Assembly (NCBI GenBank): GCA_022829145.1
Contig: CM040745.1
Coordinates: 37,382,841 to 37,446,840, forward strand
Direction: 5' to 3'
DNA length: 64,000 bases
From: Albula goreensis
Lineage: Eukaryota > Chordata > Actinopteri > Albuliformes > Albulidae
Part shown: one piece after another, positions 11,866 to 22,609 of the stretch
Layout of the letters: the number at the start of each line of letters is the position of its first letter
Position numbering within the stretch: the stretch's first letter is position 1
Made by a program: the position numbers and the translations under genes
Notes under the pieces: model-generated
Databases searched by the model: none
What the model saw: only the letters and a program-made list of their open reading frames with translations
Told to the model about the DNA's origin: nothing

Positions 11866-12960
11866 GTTTGTCCATGACGTACTGCCCATGTGAGAACCAT
11901 AGGGGAGGCTGCACATCCAGAGATCGCTGTTTAACTGCCCGCGTAAATCTCATTGAGGTCAGCGGCAACAGCTCAGACCGACCACCCTCCCCCCGCATCC
12001 CCCCACACCTCATGGCAAGAGAGGTCCACACAAGGGCCCCGAGGGGCCCCCACAGACACAAACACATGCAGGGCCATTTGACACACGGCACTGTCAGTAT
12101 TCCCATCGGAGGGACCCTCTGCCGAAGAAAAAGCACATTAAATGAACTCGCCATTAAATCTTACCACTAATCCTGTAACCCAAAGCCCTGGGCATACAGC
12201 TTAGCTAAAACATTGGACAGCTGCAGATACGTTGTCCACATATATCTTGAACAGAACATTTGTAGTCACTTTTAGTGGGTTCTTTTATTGGTATTTTGAA
12301 GCATTTTCATAACACACAGCTATTCGCGGACAAAGTGTTCCAAGCTACGGCGGCATACTTTATGATTTATGAATATTTCTGACTTATGGCTTCTTCTTAA
12401 TCAGCACCATTACTGTCATATTTTTCAAAACTGAATTAATCACAGATACTGCTAACTGAGATTAGCCAAATGGAGATACTCAGGACATTGTATGAAGTAT
12501 GATTCATAAACGCTTCATTTTCGACTTCTGAAGTCACCGTAGCATTTCTGAAGCCTTTCTCCTGACATTCACCAAAAGGTACCTACATTGTCAAAAGCTG
12601 ACATTTTGTACATTCATTCTTAAACCGTTCACAGCGGTCCAGAGCTAATTCAAAACACCAAATGAAAAACAGACGTGCCATTTGTCTCTTAAAATGAAAT
12701 ATCGCAGGCCCTGGCACTGGGGAAAGACGCTGTCCGGAGAGAGAACAGGTATCTTAGGAAGCATGCGTTCTCTGAAGATGGTGAGAGTGATTTAAGGGAC
12801 CCCACGGTGGGGGGCGAGGGCCGTGCGGTTTGATTTTTAAATGGAGGATCCTGCTGATTTTTTGCATTCAGGCACACACAAACCAGGGACACAGCGCTGG
12901 GGCCGCATCTGGTCGAACAGCATGCGATGCTGTTCTTGGCCGAGATCGAGAAAAGGTGAT

Positions 12961-13010
12961 AGTGTGTGTATCTGTGTGTGTGTGAGAGAGAGAGAGAGAC
13001 AGAGAGAGAA
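12961..13010 (+). repeat. Compound (GT)n(GA)n microsatellite
   Basis: A GT-rich run (GTGTGTATCTGTGTGTGTGTG) passes directly into GA repeats with one AC interruption. Confidence 0.9.
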
Positions 13011-13904
13011 TATGTTAGCATATTTGTTTTTATGTGGATATACTCATGTATGTGTGTATTTTTTAAAATTATGTTTATTTGTCGCAAATAAATCTGGTGT
13101 ATCTATGTACGATTGCCACGTTTCATGATACAACTACTTTTCATCTTCAGTTCTTTATCGAGTAAACAATGGTAAAACCATGTTACATCTAGCGCAATAT
13201 CACAACACAAAAGTATAGCAGTTGAAAACAGATTGCAACACTTATAGTACCAACAGCATATATCATAATAGTGCACAAAACATCAACATATAGCATCAAC
13301 TGTAATGTTTTTGGCTTTGTTTTAATGGTGCAGTAACCACAAGGAACAGTTAAGATAGAGCATGGTATAAAATGACATTCACAGATATAGAACAAATCTG
13401 GGTTTTCAACTAAGTGATGCACTGATGTTTGAATATAATAAAGTCTTTTGATCACAGTGTCAAAACAGAGCTCAAACGAGCAGTGGCATAGCAACAGGCC
13501 AGAACAGATGACACATAAGCAGATGTAGCATTAAAAGGATACTTCACTGATTTTTTTTTTTAAATCTTAATTTCATTGGCTTAATCACACAAGGCATGGT
13601 TTCAGCTTTTCAATCCAGTCTGTACTTCCAAAGTTAACTGTTTTTGGAAACTACATTGGACTATCAGGATGTTTGAGGGTCCATCTCTGAGTTTAATCAA
13701 TCACAAAAGGCGATCATTTTCAATAAGGGGCGTTACCTGTTATCGACATGGTAAACACTATCCACAGACTTCCTGTAAGATACTGTCTGGGATATACTGC
13801 AATGGCTGCTGGAAGTGCGGTTTGGAAACCAGGAGCTAAATGAAGAACATTTTAGTCAGGATTTGCTAGCTGGTGAAATTAATTTGTATTAGAATGCAAT
13901 GAGG

Positions 13905-14060
13905 GGCCAGTAGACAGCTCATGATGTAAGAGGCTTTGCTTGGGAAGCAGGTGTGAGCCATATGATTGGGTGTTTGAGTCCCAGCCACTCCATTACAGGC
14001 TATGGTCCACATCACTGAGACAATTGGTCCAGCCTTGCTGGGGAATAATAATGGCTAAGC
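13905..14060 (+). mobile_element. Probable tRNA-derived SINE remnant
   Basis: The pattern AGCTCATGATGTAAGAGGC, then about 40 nt later GGGTGTTTGAGTCCCAGCC, matches the A-box and B-box spacing of a tRNA-like Pol III promoter (B-box type GGTTCGANTCC). It is followed by a short unrelated body. There is no intact tRNA fold and no clear tail, so it is an old SINE rather than a tRNA gene. Confidence 0.5.
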
Positions 14061-14339
14061 CAGCTAAATTCACATAAGGAAAATTGTATTTCAAGTGAAA
14101 AGTAAGGGTTTGTCAAAAGCTGCTCTCTGCAATTCGAGCTCTTTCTTCGTTGAGCTTTGAAACTTGCCTCCTACAATTCTACAGTTATTTTGGTCTATTC
14201 TAGCCTGCTTCATTCAACAAGTACTCACCACTGGGAAGATTATAAACCTGTGATAACCTATAATCCCTCACTTAAAACAGAAATGTATAGTTAATAGATC
14301 AATAATCCTATTTCATTTATGGAGAGAAAACCCAGGTAA

Positions 14340-14530
14340 GTGAATGTTGTATGTTTGTGTGCACTGTATGTATGTACCATATATATGTGAGTGTGTGTGT
14401 CTGAGACCTATGTGTGTATGTGCATGCAAAGATGCTCCTCTGCATTGGTTACAGGGATGTGTATCTATGGTGTGTGCATGCATGTGTATTTGCAAGAATG
14501 TGTTCCGTATGTTCTGTATGTGTTGTAGTT
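14340..14530 (+). repeat. Degenerate TG/TATG-rich tract
   Basis: Imperfect TG repeats with ATG, TAT and TGCA interruptions. The frames in both directions are low-complexity. Confidence 0.7.
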
Positions 14531-14847
14531 GTTGCTGGAGAGGGGATTTTAAATGACAGTAAATGGTGAACTTGTTTTGTGGAAATATAATTCAATGCAT
14601 GTTGCAATAATAAGGAATATTAAAGTATATGACAAGCATAAACAATCTTTCCTCACTCCTTATGATGCAGAGTTTAAACTGAAGACAATGGAGAATGAGA
14701 CGATTTCAATCGACCGAAAGTAGATTGGAATTTCGATGTCTGTAAACGCAAATACTTTTTAAATAATAGGCAACACATGGTTAAGTATAATGGAACATCC
14801 AATTGGAAAACACAAGTGTGTCAACATCACCATCATTGGCCGTCCCT

Positions 14848-14848
<1 letters not shown>

Positions 14849-14876
<28 letters not shown>
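14849..14876 (+). repeat. Poly-T tract
   Basis: An uninterrupted run of 28 T. It could be the poly-A end of an old minus-strand retroelement, but no element was recognised to its left. Confidence 0.9.
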
Positions 14877-14882
<6 letters not shown>

Positions 14883-14899
14883 TTTAGTTTATTTAAAGA

Positions 14900-16230
14900 G
14901 TTGCCATATTCTTTTTTTTTGTCAAGTTCACAGAGACAGAACATAAATTGCTTGTTCCACCACAGCAAAAAAATGCAGACAGTGACAGAGAATGCCAGTT
15001 CAATTAAGGTTTCTTTGCTGTCCATATTTCAGTTTGCTTCTTCTTTGTCTTAATGAATCCCAGTACCTAAAGCTAGCCTGCCCTCCTCTTTGTGTGGAAT
15101 GCCAAACCCATTACAAGGCTTGGTGCAAGCTGCTAGTGTAGTTCTAAACCATGGGAGTTTCACCCTTCCCGAGTGCTACAAAACAAAAATCTTCCCCATG
15201 ACCCTCCGAGTCCCTAGAGATGTGACTGGTGCTCTCGGTTACATCCGAAAAAAACAACAGGGCCGCAGACGTAATGCAGAATGCATGTAGCTCCACGAGA
15301 TTCCGCTGATTGTGTTTGACTCGTAGGGCGGCGACCTGGTATTTTTTGGGGGGATTCTACTAAAACACATTTAAATCAATAAATCTGTCTAATGTCTTTA
15401 TCATACAGGGGGAATTAAACATGTTTAACTGGAGTGTCAAAAGCTACATGCCCAAAGAACTTCGATCTGGAAACCAAAGTATGCTGTTTTCGTTTATTTA
15501 GCATTATTAGTGTTCTCTTACAGTGCATGTGTCAGAGAATGTTTATAATAAAAGAGTTTGATTGAATACAAATCTGTGACACCAATAAGGGCTTAGGTCA
15601 GATGTTCAGTCAGACTTAGAACAAATGATGGCCTGTCATTCCAATGGTTTGACACATATATATATATTGATCCTATCCCCCCAAAATATTGCAAAATTCA
15701 ATTTCTATGACAGTTATGATACATCTTGTGATTTCGATTAGCAGAGTTGGTCTGTTTACTGGTATGGATTTCAGACCCTTTTGGTCAAGCAAACAATTCG
15801 CCCCTGCGACCAAACTACATTCGTTTTATGAGCCAGTTGACCAGGTTACCTTATACTCAGTCAGATGCATGACTCTGCCAATGTTGCTATGATAAGGGAC
15901 GGGCTGGTCACGAGTGGTCTAGCTCATTAATTATAAGGACACGCCCTTTTCTGTTGTTCTCAAAGAAAGTTCACCTGGCCAGCTAGCGACAGAAGTTTCT
16001 GAAATACACTGCAACGTATTCATTGACCACTGACTAAGAGGTTTGTAAGATTTACTCCACTTGCTCATACGAAACCATCCTTTTTAATCCATTACAATAT
16101 TTGTATAGCCTTAAGACAATATTCAAGTTAGCATGACTCCCTATTAACATATACACAAAATTTGCATACAAACACACAATGTGCCCGCCAAACTTTGATA
16201 TATCTAGCAGGTCTTGTTAGTTTGTATCAA
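14900..16230. other. Gene-free stretch
   Basis: AT-rich, with a short TA repeat at about 15655-15668. I see no exon, RNA gene or recognised mobile element. Confidence 0.5.
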
Positions 16231-16238
16231 TTTAGAGG

Positions 16239-16278
16239 TAAATTTATCAACATTTTTGTGAAAATGTTGATAAATTTA
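16239..16278. repeat. Perfect 18-bp inverted repeat (hairpin)
   Basis: The left arm TAAATTTATCAACATTTT at 16239-16256, a loop TGTG at 16257-16260, and an exactly complementary right arm at 16261-16278. AT-rich. No flanking transposon features were seen. Confidence 0.9.
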
Positions 16279-16861
16279 TCTTAGCTTGTAAATTCTGTTA
16301 AGACTCTGAGTAATTCAGCACCATCCTTCTGTTCCGATGTGACGATTCAGCTCTTGAGACTCTCTATTGGAGTGAATCCATGGTTAGATACATACTGAGA
16401 TCATGCATGGGAGAAAAATGCACACTATGAGATTTGTTCGTGTCCTATTTGCAGGGTTCCATTTAAACTGCATGTGGCCGCAGATCAGTGAAAGAATTCC
16501 CGCTCTCTTTCACGTCTGTCAGCTTTTTTGCGAGCTGCATACGCTGATACACATGTACACGTATGCAGACAGGCAGAGAACCATAACGGAGCCGAAGCCC
16601 ATGGTAATAAATGTCAATTACCCTCGACATGCCGGACACAGTTGGAGTTAAAGCGTGCTAAATTTCCCCTACAATTATCTGCACATTTCTCTAATGCTTA
16701 GGAAATATTGAAGTTTCTTACCATTGCTTTTGGTGAAAACTTTACTCTGAGTTTACTAAAACTGATAATGACAGTTATGGCAGTTGGCTCTTTCAGAAAG
16801 TCCACTTGAAGTTCAGATCTATCTTTTAGATCTCATAGTATTGTACAGTTACTACCGTTCT

Positions 16862-17060
16862 ACATTTCATTTAGGTGTCTCCCAGACACTCTTATTCAGA
16901 GCAATTTACACAGTCTGTATGTTAGACCTTTACTGAAACAAGTCATGTGAAGTATCTTGCATATCGCTGCAATGATAGGGCTTAGCTGAGCATTAAACCT
17001 GCAATCTCTGAATTAGAAGACCAGCCCCTTAACCATTATACCAACTATGCCACCAAACTG
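16862..17060 (-). mobile_element. tRNA-derived SINE, minus strand
   Basis: Read on the minus strand it begins with a tRNA-like head: TTGGTATAATGGTTAAGG (A box), then GCAGGTTTAATGCTCAGC (B box). It ends with a tail AAATTGCTCTGAATAAGAGTG..CTAAATG, the diverged form of the common teleost SINE tail (TTGGATAAAAGCGTCTGCTAAATG). Head and tail are both present, so it is nearly full length but old. The same family occurs at 33340-33556 and as a tail piece at 19645-19716. Confidence 0.75.
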
Positions 17061-17589
17061 TGCCTTAATTGATAAATTAGGTCAGGTGGTCTAGCCATCA
17101 ACAAAAACTACCTCCGGTTTGAGGGCTTCCTGTGGAGAAAAAAGACTCTTGGCTGATAGTTTGAGACTCATCCAATTATCATTTTTGGGTTGGGACATCC
17201 TGTTAGATATACAAAAAATGACTGTAGTTTGACGGGTAAAGAGCCAAAACGCTGACAGTATAATGTTAAATCAAATGCCGATTCAGTTCTGGCATCTGTA
17301 AAAACTGTCCAATTATAAGCTACTTCCATTTGATTTTGTTGATGTTGTTTTGTGGATTATCTGGACAGTGAATGCCCACAGAGGGAGAAGAGAACCCTGG
17401 GAATGGAGCAGCTAACACTGGCCAGTAGCCATCACTCCGCAAGCACCTCCAGCTTGCTGGATTTTTTTTTTCCCCATGTTGGTTCAAGTTTGATGTGCAA
17501 ATCCACGAGATCACATTCCCTCTTCTTCCTCTTGCTTTCTATGTGACTTATGTTTCAAACGGCAAAGAAAATCTGAAAAATGAGCGATA

Positions 17590-17715
17590 TTTGTAACGGG
17601 TCAAACTTGCACGTCTCACCGCGGAGGGGATCCCCCACAGGGCCGAGCCACCGGAGTTACGACGGCGTGATGTAGCGCTAGGCGGAACTCGCACCTCTGC
17701 GAGTCGCATAGATAA
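17590..17715. other. Isolated CpG-rich patch
   Basis: About 125 bp with many CpG sites (CACCGCGGAGGGGATCC, GACGGCGTGATG, CTAGGCGGAACTCG) set in AT-rich, CpG-poor DNA. It has no recognised frame or splice sites. It could be a young repeat piece not yet decayed by CpG methylation, or a small unmethylated regulatory site. Confidence 0.5.
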
Positions 17716-18296
17716 GCGTTATATGAAACATTCATGTCATACCTTTTTCGAATGCATGTAGAAGAAACAGAAATTCTGAACTTCTGCCAATGCCCTCTGT
17801 TAAATCACTGAGTCACCGTACCATCTGGAAACTTAAGTCCTGTATCCTGATTGGCAAGATAAACCAGGAAGTAAATGATGGTTTAGAATTTAAGTCTTGG
17901 CGCGTGGACAACAGAGCCTTAGCTACTTTTCCTTCCTTACGTTATCACAGAGGATCGTTGGGTAATGGAAGACATCCTCTGCTATCATACCCCACTGCTA
18001 ACTTTGTCAAAATGGATGGTTCTGGTCTTTAGATTTTTATTGGTCAATTATACTCCCTTACAGTGCCAAAACTAAATGATTTAGCATTGCTAAATACAGT
18101 GTATTATTTTAATATAAGTGTGCTATCCAATACCACAGAGATCATTAAGAGCAAAATACTATGAACATAAAAGCCGTCGTTAAAGTTTACACTGTCAAAA
18201 CCTCATGTATCTTCTTGGTCCTGGTTATCAAAGTGTGGTATCTTGTCTTTAGAGAAAACTCCCTTCGAAGTATGAACTCTTTGCCTCACAACCCTA

Positions 18297-18475
18297 AGCC
18301 TTCCTCCCCCATAGTCACCATGCCAATGCCACCCTTCCTCTTCCTTAGTCACCGTGTCAACACCACCCTTCCTCTTCCTTTGTCACCATACCAACATTAG
18401 CCTTCCTCCTCCTTCACTGCCATGCCAACACCACCCTTCAAGCTCCATAGTCACCATGCCAACAACAACCTTCCT
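18297..18475 (+). repeat. Short minisatellite, about 35-40 bp unit
   Basis: Four to five imperfect copies of CACCCTTCCTCTTCC followed by TAGTCACCATGCCAACAC. Unit length varies between copies. Confidence 0.8.
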
Positions 18476-19644
18476 AGTGAGTAGGTTTTCATCGACAAAA
18501 AAGCTTCCTTTCCCATCCTTACTTACCTTGGGCCTCTACGCTGGAGCCAAATTACTTTGTGCCTTGGTGTGCACGCTCAAGGGAATGTAAGATTTAATGT
18601 TAATTTCATTCATGCACCTCTTTTGGAGCACTCTGTCGGAATCCATCACATTCAAAGGGTTTTGTTGGACGACCCCTGTGCTCAGATTAAACATACAACA
18701 CTGCAATTCTTAGGAAAAGCAAAAAACTGTTTATTTTTTCCATTTATCAACAGATCATTACGGCTTAGTCACATGGGGGTTTTAAAGAAACTTTATTAGT
18801 TGTTGAGTTTGAGAGCTCTATGCACAACTAATGTCTATAAAACACCCAAAATTGAAATGACATGCAATGTTTTTGCATTGCACTAACAATACGTTTACCA
18901 CAAGGCAAGCATTTATTAGGGAAAACTGCTCTTAAAACTACTAAATAGCGTAGCAGCTATTATTAAGAGGGGTCGCTATCTAAACCACAAAAAAACATGG
19001 AGGCTTAAAATAATCCAATTTTAAGACTTCCAACACTTTGACTGCTTTGTTGGCTGGTCTCGATTCTCAGAGAGACATCTAATCTAATTCATCAAATAGG
19101 TCATACCCATGCAATAAGCCAGCCAAAGAATTCAGACGGAAAGTAACCCTTCGCATAATCTGTCACAACAGCAGTGCCCAGACCCTCTGAAATAAAGACT
19201 ATCCCAATTCCTGAGCCAAAAAAAGTTTTTGGACAAAGATCTTCGTAATACCTCACGTCTCTTTGTGTCATAATCACATGGCAGACTAATGGTTCACATG
19301 TAGAGGGAGGAAGGTTTCTCTCGCCTAATGTCTACTATCTCAGAACTGCAGCTCTGATGGGACGACCACACATGCGGGGGTTAGATAGAGCTCGTACGTC
19401 AGACCTTGTTTTGAGACCCTCCGACAAACAGGATGTCGATCGTCTCTGAGCACAGAGGATCAGATCGAGGTTATATGATTTTGCTTTTGGGATTTTTCCT
19501 TATGCAACGGAATGTGAATGTTTTTCATGAATTATACCCTGGAGAAGGACAGCCAATTTGCATTGGTGCTTAAGTGTTCCTGGATATATACTTGCTGATC
19601 TGGAAATGCGGTTAGCCAAGGTCTGGCTCTGTTGCTCGCATTAA

Positions 19645-19716
19645 TCAGGTGGATGCACTTTATGTTCTCCTACTTTGTACGTCACTCTGGGTAAGAGCAT
19701 CTGCTAAATGATTGGC
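19645..19716 (+). mobile_element. SINE tail fragment
   Basis: The sequence TTTGTACGTCACTCTGGGTA followed by AGAGCATCTGCTAAATG is the teleost SINE 3' tail (usual form GTCGCTCTGGATAAGAGCGTCTGCTAAATG). The tRNA-like head is not clear upstream, so this is a 5'-truncated or decayed copy. Confidence 0.7.
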
Positions 19717-19719
19717 CGT

Positions 19720-21590
19720 GGGGTCACTTGGCCCAATAGAAGTGTTGACAACGCCACAGAATTTCCTCAGTGGCTGTCACATAAAGAACCACGGTTTTTC
19801 CATTTTTCAATTCGCCCAGTTAACTTAGTCTTAGTCTTAACTCCACCCCACCACATTTAATGTCTTGCATATCTAACCCCATCACAAACAAGTGCAAGTC
19901 ATGGATCGAGTCCAGTTCTCAGTATAACCTTATCCAGCAAATGCAGGAAGTGACATCATGGAAATCGACACATAAGCATGTGAACCAGAGCTGAAAGTTT
20001 TGAGGCCGTCGGAACACACATTAAATGTCCACTTTTTCCTCATCCTCCACGGTGATCACAGGTACATGCTTCCACAACCATACACTTTCATTTCCATTAC
20101 TGCAGTGAAATTTTTCAGTGTTGCATCTTCTAGCAAGCCATCTGCTACCGAGGCCCCTGTTGTAAAAATCGGGCTCATTTTTGACCTTCCTGAAATTTGG
20201 AATGAGATCCTTCCATTCCCCTCCTCCGGTCTCGCCTCAGTATCCAATACCAAGGGATTGTGTGGGAGGGGCCTGGTGTGTCAATCACAGAGACATTGAC
20301 GCCTGTTTTTAGAGTCCTGCTCTCAAGACAGCAGTGAATAACATGAATGATGCTTCAGTCTTACTGTGGTACACCTTGGGCCAGTCAACCAATCAGCATC
20401 AACCAGTATTTAAAACTCTACAGATAATTTATACCCAATAAAATAACCTTCACTGTAATCCTAAGATAATATAAATGATCAGTGGAAGCTGGTTAAGGTT
20501 CAGACAGAAAGCACTGGACGTTTTAGCATAGTTGACAATGGTTTTATGTGGTTGATCATTCTAGAACAGCTTCATTTTGATGACGATTCTTAATGATATC
20601 ACAGAAATACTAGATGGAAGTAATTCCTCTACTTTTTTAGTCTTGCATTCATGCTCCATCAGTCACATCCTATAGCTTATTGACCATCAATTTGGGTAAA
20701 TCAGTTCGATAAAGTTTGCAGATACATGAACTTAATACAGGGAACATGTCTTCACTTGTGTTGTCTTGTGTCTTTTATCGCATCATGGATCTTTATACCT
20801 CTTTTGAATGTTCGCTTGCTCAGGTACCTGTTTGCGTCTCCCTGAATTGAACACCGATTGAGAATTGTTGACTTTTGCTGCCTACAAGGACGCATTTGTC
20901 CACAAAAATGCGTGTTCATTCAGCGAAATGCACCCACTGCACCGGACAAAAACATTCGCGGTTAAGATCTCTCCCCCCTCCTTCTCCCTTCATTTTTTTT
21001 GAGTTTCACATTTCTTAAGCAAGCAGTTTAATCTGGAATCCAGTGTCATGTTCTCACAGAACGCACACGCAAGAGTTGAGGGGGGATGGTTGTACTGAAA
21101 TATCACTATTCCAATGAGTAAATTTAAGAAGAAAAAAACCAGCGACCCCAAGACTAACCCCGCTCTCCAGCTGGTGTGGAACTGTCAAAATTTTCCTCGC
21201 GCTCTGCTTTTGATTATAGCGTATCCGTGAGCTTCATTAAAATGTCATAATTTGCATTATGTCTCCAGGGCTGGCAAAGTTCTTCTTCGGCATATGTGAG
21301 AGAGAAAAAAAATCACAAACAGTTTGACTAGTTAAGTCTGAGCACGTTGTCTTGTGAGAATCTAACTTTTACCATAAAATACTTTGGCCTCGCTACCCCC
21401 CACCCCACCTGTGAAACGGTTCTAAAACATCCTAAACATTGGGGAATACTGCTTCGCCGTCAAGTTTCCAGGAACACGTGCCAGCTTTCGAAAAATAAAC
21501 AAAAACCAAAGGCTCATTTTTTAAAGGGAAGAACTTTTAACTATTCTGATAGCAAGCTGTATGCAACTCAATCCATCCCGGCTTCGCAAA
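19720..21590. other. Gene-free stretch
   Basis: No supported exon. Frames of up to 99 codons exist around 20000-20300 on both strands, but neither resembles a known protein or is bounded by good splice sites. The stretch at about 20870-21280 is moderately CpG-rich and ends in an AT-rich segment (GCTTCATTAAAATG, TAATTTGCATTATG) with octamer-like character, a possible regulatory element. Confidence 0.4.
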
Positions 21591-21593
21591 TGC

Positions 21594-21595
<2 letters not shown>

Positions 21596-21627
<32 letters not shown>

Positions 21628-21628
21628 T
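21596..21628 (+). repeat. (GA)n microsatellite
   Basis: A GA run interrupted once by AAA. A second GA repeat lies at 22018-22049 and a short one at 21932-21944. Confidence 0.9.
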
Positions 21629-22017
21629 AAAAATATGGGATGAAGCTCATTGTTTATATTTAATTTGGCACACTGAGACTTGTGGGGGGCATGAGAAACT
21701 ATGCAAATCCTGACACCATAAACATCTTTCCGTTCCCTGAATGCACCAGTCATTAAAGAGTTCTCAAAGTTCTTTGCGGTCTCTGACAACAAACAGCGCT
21801 GTAACTTGCACTGTAAAAAAAGTGCACACATTATTTTAGCCTCTAAGCAGAAGAGATATCTGGTTTTAATACAATGACATTTAGACCAAAAACTGCATAC
21901 AGACCTTACTAATTAAAGCTTATTGGGAAAGAAAGAGAGAGAGACTTGGCATTTTCTTTCAGGTAGGACTTAATAAAATGCTGAGTCTTGAAGAAATGAG
22001 TCTGATTTTAAAAAAAT

Positions 22018-22049
<32 letters not shown>
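22018..22049 (+). repeat. (GA)n microsatellite beside candidate minus-strand donor
   Basis: Imperfect GA repeats ending about 17 bp before the GTAAGA donor (minus strand) at 22071-22066. On the minus strand this would be a CT tract just inside the intron. Confidence 0.85.
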
Positions 22050-22071
22050 TGACAACATTGTTTGGTCTTAC

Positions 22072-22560
22072 CTCGTCAAAACAGAGTCACTCTCCTATCC
22101 CAGAGTCCCTATGCTTCTGGCTGCCAATGTGTGTCTCAGAGCTCATCTCCAGCACTCTTCGGGACTGTGTTTGTGTGTGTGCACGCGCGTGGTGTGTGTG
22201 TGTGTGTGACAGCAAGGCTGGGCGGCCGTCTGTTCGCTCCTGATAGCGGAGAGTCTCAGCTGGGCTGCTCCAGGAGGTAGAAATGACACATGATTCCAAG
22301 AAGCAGAGGAAAAAAAGAGAAACGAGGCCAGACGCTTCAAATGCTGGTTGTGTTCGGCATGCTGCAAACTTTGAATCCCCTCTCTCTCCCTCACTCTCTC
22401 TCTCTTCTCTCTCTGTCACTCTATTTCTCCTCTCTCTCTCTCTTTTTCCCTCTCTCCCTCTCCCTGTCTCTTTCTCATCTCTCTACCTCCCTCTCTCTCC
22501 CTCCCCCTCCAGTATTTCCCCTGCACTTCCTTTATTTTCCAAACGCGCCGCATAACATCT
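22072..22560 (-). other. Candidate non-coding 5' exon and promoter, minus strand
   Basis: On the minus strand a GACGAG|GTAAGA junction at 22072/22071 is close to the donor consensus. Upstream (higher coordinates) the DNA is GC-rich, then a CA/GC repeat at 22160-22212, then a long GA-rich tract (plus strand CT, 22378-22530) of a kind common at GAGA-type promoters, and CpG sites at 22540-22605. No good start codon and reading frame joins the donor. It fits a 5'UTR exon, and its direction would suit ripor3, whose first coding exon has its acceptor 18 kb downstream. This is inference: there is no transcript evidence, and a lone GTAAGA can occur by chance. Confidence 0.3.
22378..22530 (+). repeat. 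Polypyrimidine (CT)n-rich tract
   Basis: About 150 bp of nearly pure C/T (CTCTCTCTCCCTC.. units) with few A or G. The complement is GA-rich. Frames through it are low-complexity Ser/Leu. Confidence 0.85.
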
Positions 22561-22609
22561 TCATCCTCACGCTCGCTCGCCACTTCCCTCCTCTCCGAGA
22601 GCCCTTTTC

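Larger units (their letters stand above)
9730..13900. other. Gene-free stretch with simple repeats
   Basis: No supported exon. It includes GA-rich purine patches at about 10505-10555 and 10680-10735, a perfect (GT)n at 11833-11863, and a (GT)n(GA)n compound repeat at 12961-13010. A CpG-richer piece at about 10190-10340 and another at 11930-12060 stand out from AT-rich flanks but show no splice-bounded coding frame that I recognise. Confidence 0.5.

Noticed and set aside
20000-20299. 99-codon plus frame and 65-codon minus frame
   Set aside because: No resemblance to known proteins, and overlapping frames on both strands point to a chance lack of stops.
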